Program-made: the position numbers and the translations under genes
Shown: piece after piece, positions 63,556-64,000 of the stretch
Position numbering within the stretch: the stretch's first letter is position 1
Layout of the letters: the number at the start of each line of letters is the position of its first letter
Origin: Pseudoxanthomonas yeongjuensis
GTDB lineage: Bacteria > Pseudomonadota > Gammaproteobacteria > Xanthomonadales > Xanthomonadaceae
Length of the DNA: 64,000 nt
Assembly: GCF_010093345.1 (NCBI RefSeq)
Contig: NZ_PDWT01000004.1
Span: 62,001-126,000 of the forward strand
Direction: 5' to 3'
Notes under the pieces: model-generated
Databases searched by the model: none
Told to the model about the DNA's origin: nothing
Seen by the model: the letters and a program-made list of their open reading frames with translations, nothing else

Positions 63556-64000
63556 TCAACCCAGGATCAGCCGCAGTTCCAGCGCGATCCAGCCGAGCAA
63601 GGCGACGAACAGGATCGCGCCTTCGGTCTTGCTGATGCGCAGGTCGCCGCGCAGCATCGGATACAGGACCAGCACGAAGGCGATCGCGGCCGGCAGTTCC
63701 AGCTTCACGAAAGACTCGGGCAGCGGCAACGGGCGCAATGCGGCCATGCCGCCGATCACCACCAGCAGGTTGAACAGGCTGGAGCCGATCACGTGGCCGA
63801 CCACCATGTCGCCCTGCCCGCGCCGCGCCGCGGCCATGGCGGCGGCCACTTCCGGCAGGGCCGTGCCGATCGCCACCGGCAACAGGCCGACCAGCAGTGG
63901 CGACCAGCCCCAGGCCGCACCGATCACCGGTGCGCTCTGGACCACGAACTTGGCGCCGAAGTACAGCAGTGCCACCGCTACCGCGAAACGCAGCAGGTTC
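63556..64000 (-). CDS. Na+/Ca2+ exchanger family protein (5' end outside window)
   Basis: The last 148 codons of a CaCA-family cation exchanger. The alpha-2 repeat is seen in GLLPVAIGTALPEVAAAM and GHVIGSSLFNLLVVIGG, which line the ion path, with four more helices after it. The frame is open to the right edge, so the start and the alpha-1 repeat are missing. It ends 34 bases before nhaA. Confidence 0.88.
   Translation of the reverse strand, partial: NLLRFAVAVALLYFGAKFVVQSAPVIGAAWGWSPLLVGLLPVAIGTALPEVAAAMAAARRGQGDMVVGHVIGSSLFNLLVVIGGMAALRPLPLPESFVKLELPAAIAFVLVLYPMLRGDLRISKTEGAILFVALLGWIALELRLILG

Overview
The window is GC-rich chromosomal DNA from a gammaproteobacterium of the Xanthomonadaceae type (Xanthomonas, Lysobacter or Luteimonas relatives; the genus cannot be fixed from this alone). 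Evidence: the surface-polysaccharide cluster sits exactly between etfBA and a metB-type PLP enzyme, the known position of the LPS locus in Xanthomonas. A Clp/CRP regulator lies beside speD and near trpEGDC, scoAB (lpsIJ) lies beside etfBA, and long palindromic repeats fill many intergenic gaps.

Layout. 1-2.2 kb: secreted metalloprotease lipoprotein with calcium-type tandem repeats, cut by the window edge. 2.4-6.7 kb: scoAB, an ATP-grasp gene and etfBA. 6.7-10.2 kb, plus strand: a lipoprotein and a gtrB-gtrA-GT-C (serotype-conversion type) operon. 28.8-10.2 kb, minus strand: an ABC-exporter polysaccharide operon. In transcription order it encodes Wzm, Wzt, a methyltransferase/P-loop/glycan-domain fusion, a repeat-RgpF-TagF giant, a TagD-like cytidylyltransferase, a sulfotransferase with a coiled coil, three large glycosyltransferases or membrane transferases, an epimerase and a methyltransferase. 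No wzx or wzy was seen. 28.9-36.7 kb: metB-cbs, DUF465, a DUF4398/OmpA pair, pilU, maiA and a fumarylacetoacetase-family gene. 37-44.6 kb: two trimeric autotransporter adhesins followed by a TPR Ser/Thr kinase and an ECF sigma factor. 44.7-64 kb: mostly core genes (rplM-rpsI-tRNA-Gln, coq7, gdx, speD, clp, trpCDGE, yegS, rpe, purC, emrE-like, nhaA, Ca2+/Na+ exchanger) separated by palindromic elements.

The most interesting parts are these. (1) The polysaccharide operon appears to combine glycerol-phosphate chemistry, sulfation and a possible methyl/phosphate cap with ABC export. Three of its proteins share one glycan-type 'GW' domain and three share an FD-YL-PDV-HY repeat. (2) A guanidine-II (mini-ykkC) riboswitch lies upstream of a gdx/sugE exporter, with a terminator hairpin that overlaps the second aptamer stem. 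(3) The twin adhesins share a conserved upstream block at the same distance from their start codons; one carries a collagen-like stretch and an EF-hand-like loop. (4) A mobile-type palindromic element supplies the stop codon and C-terminal codons of an epimerase gene.
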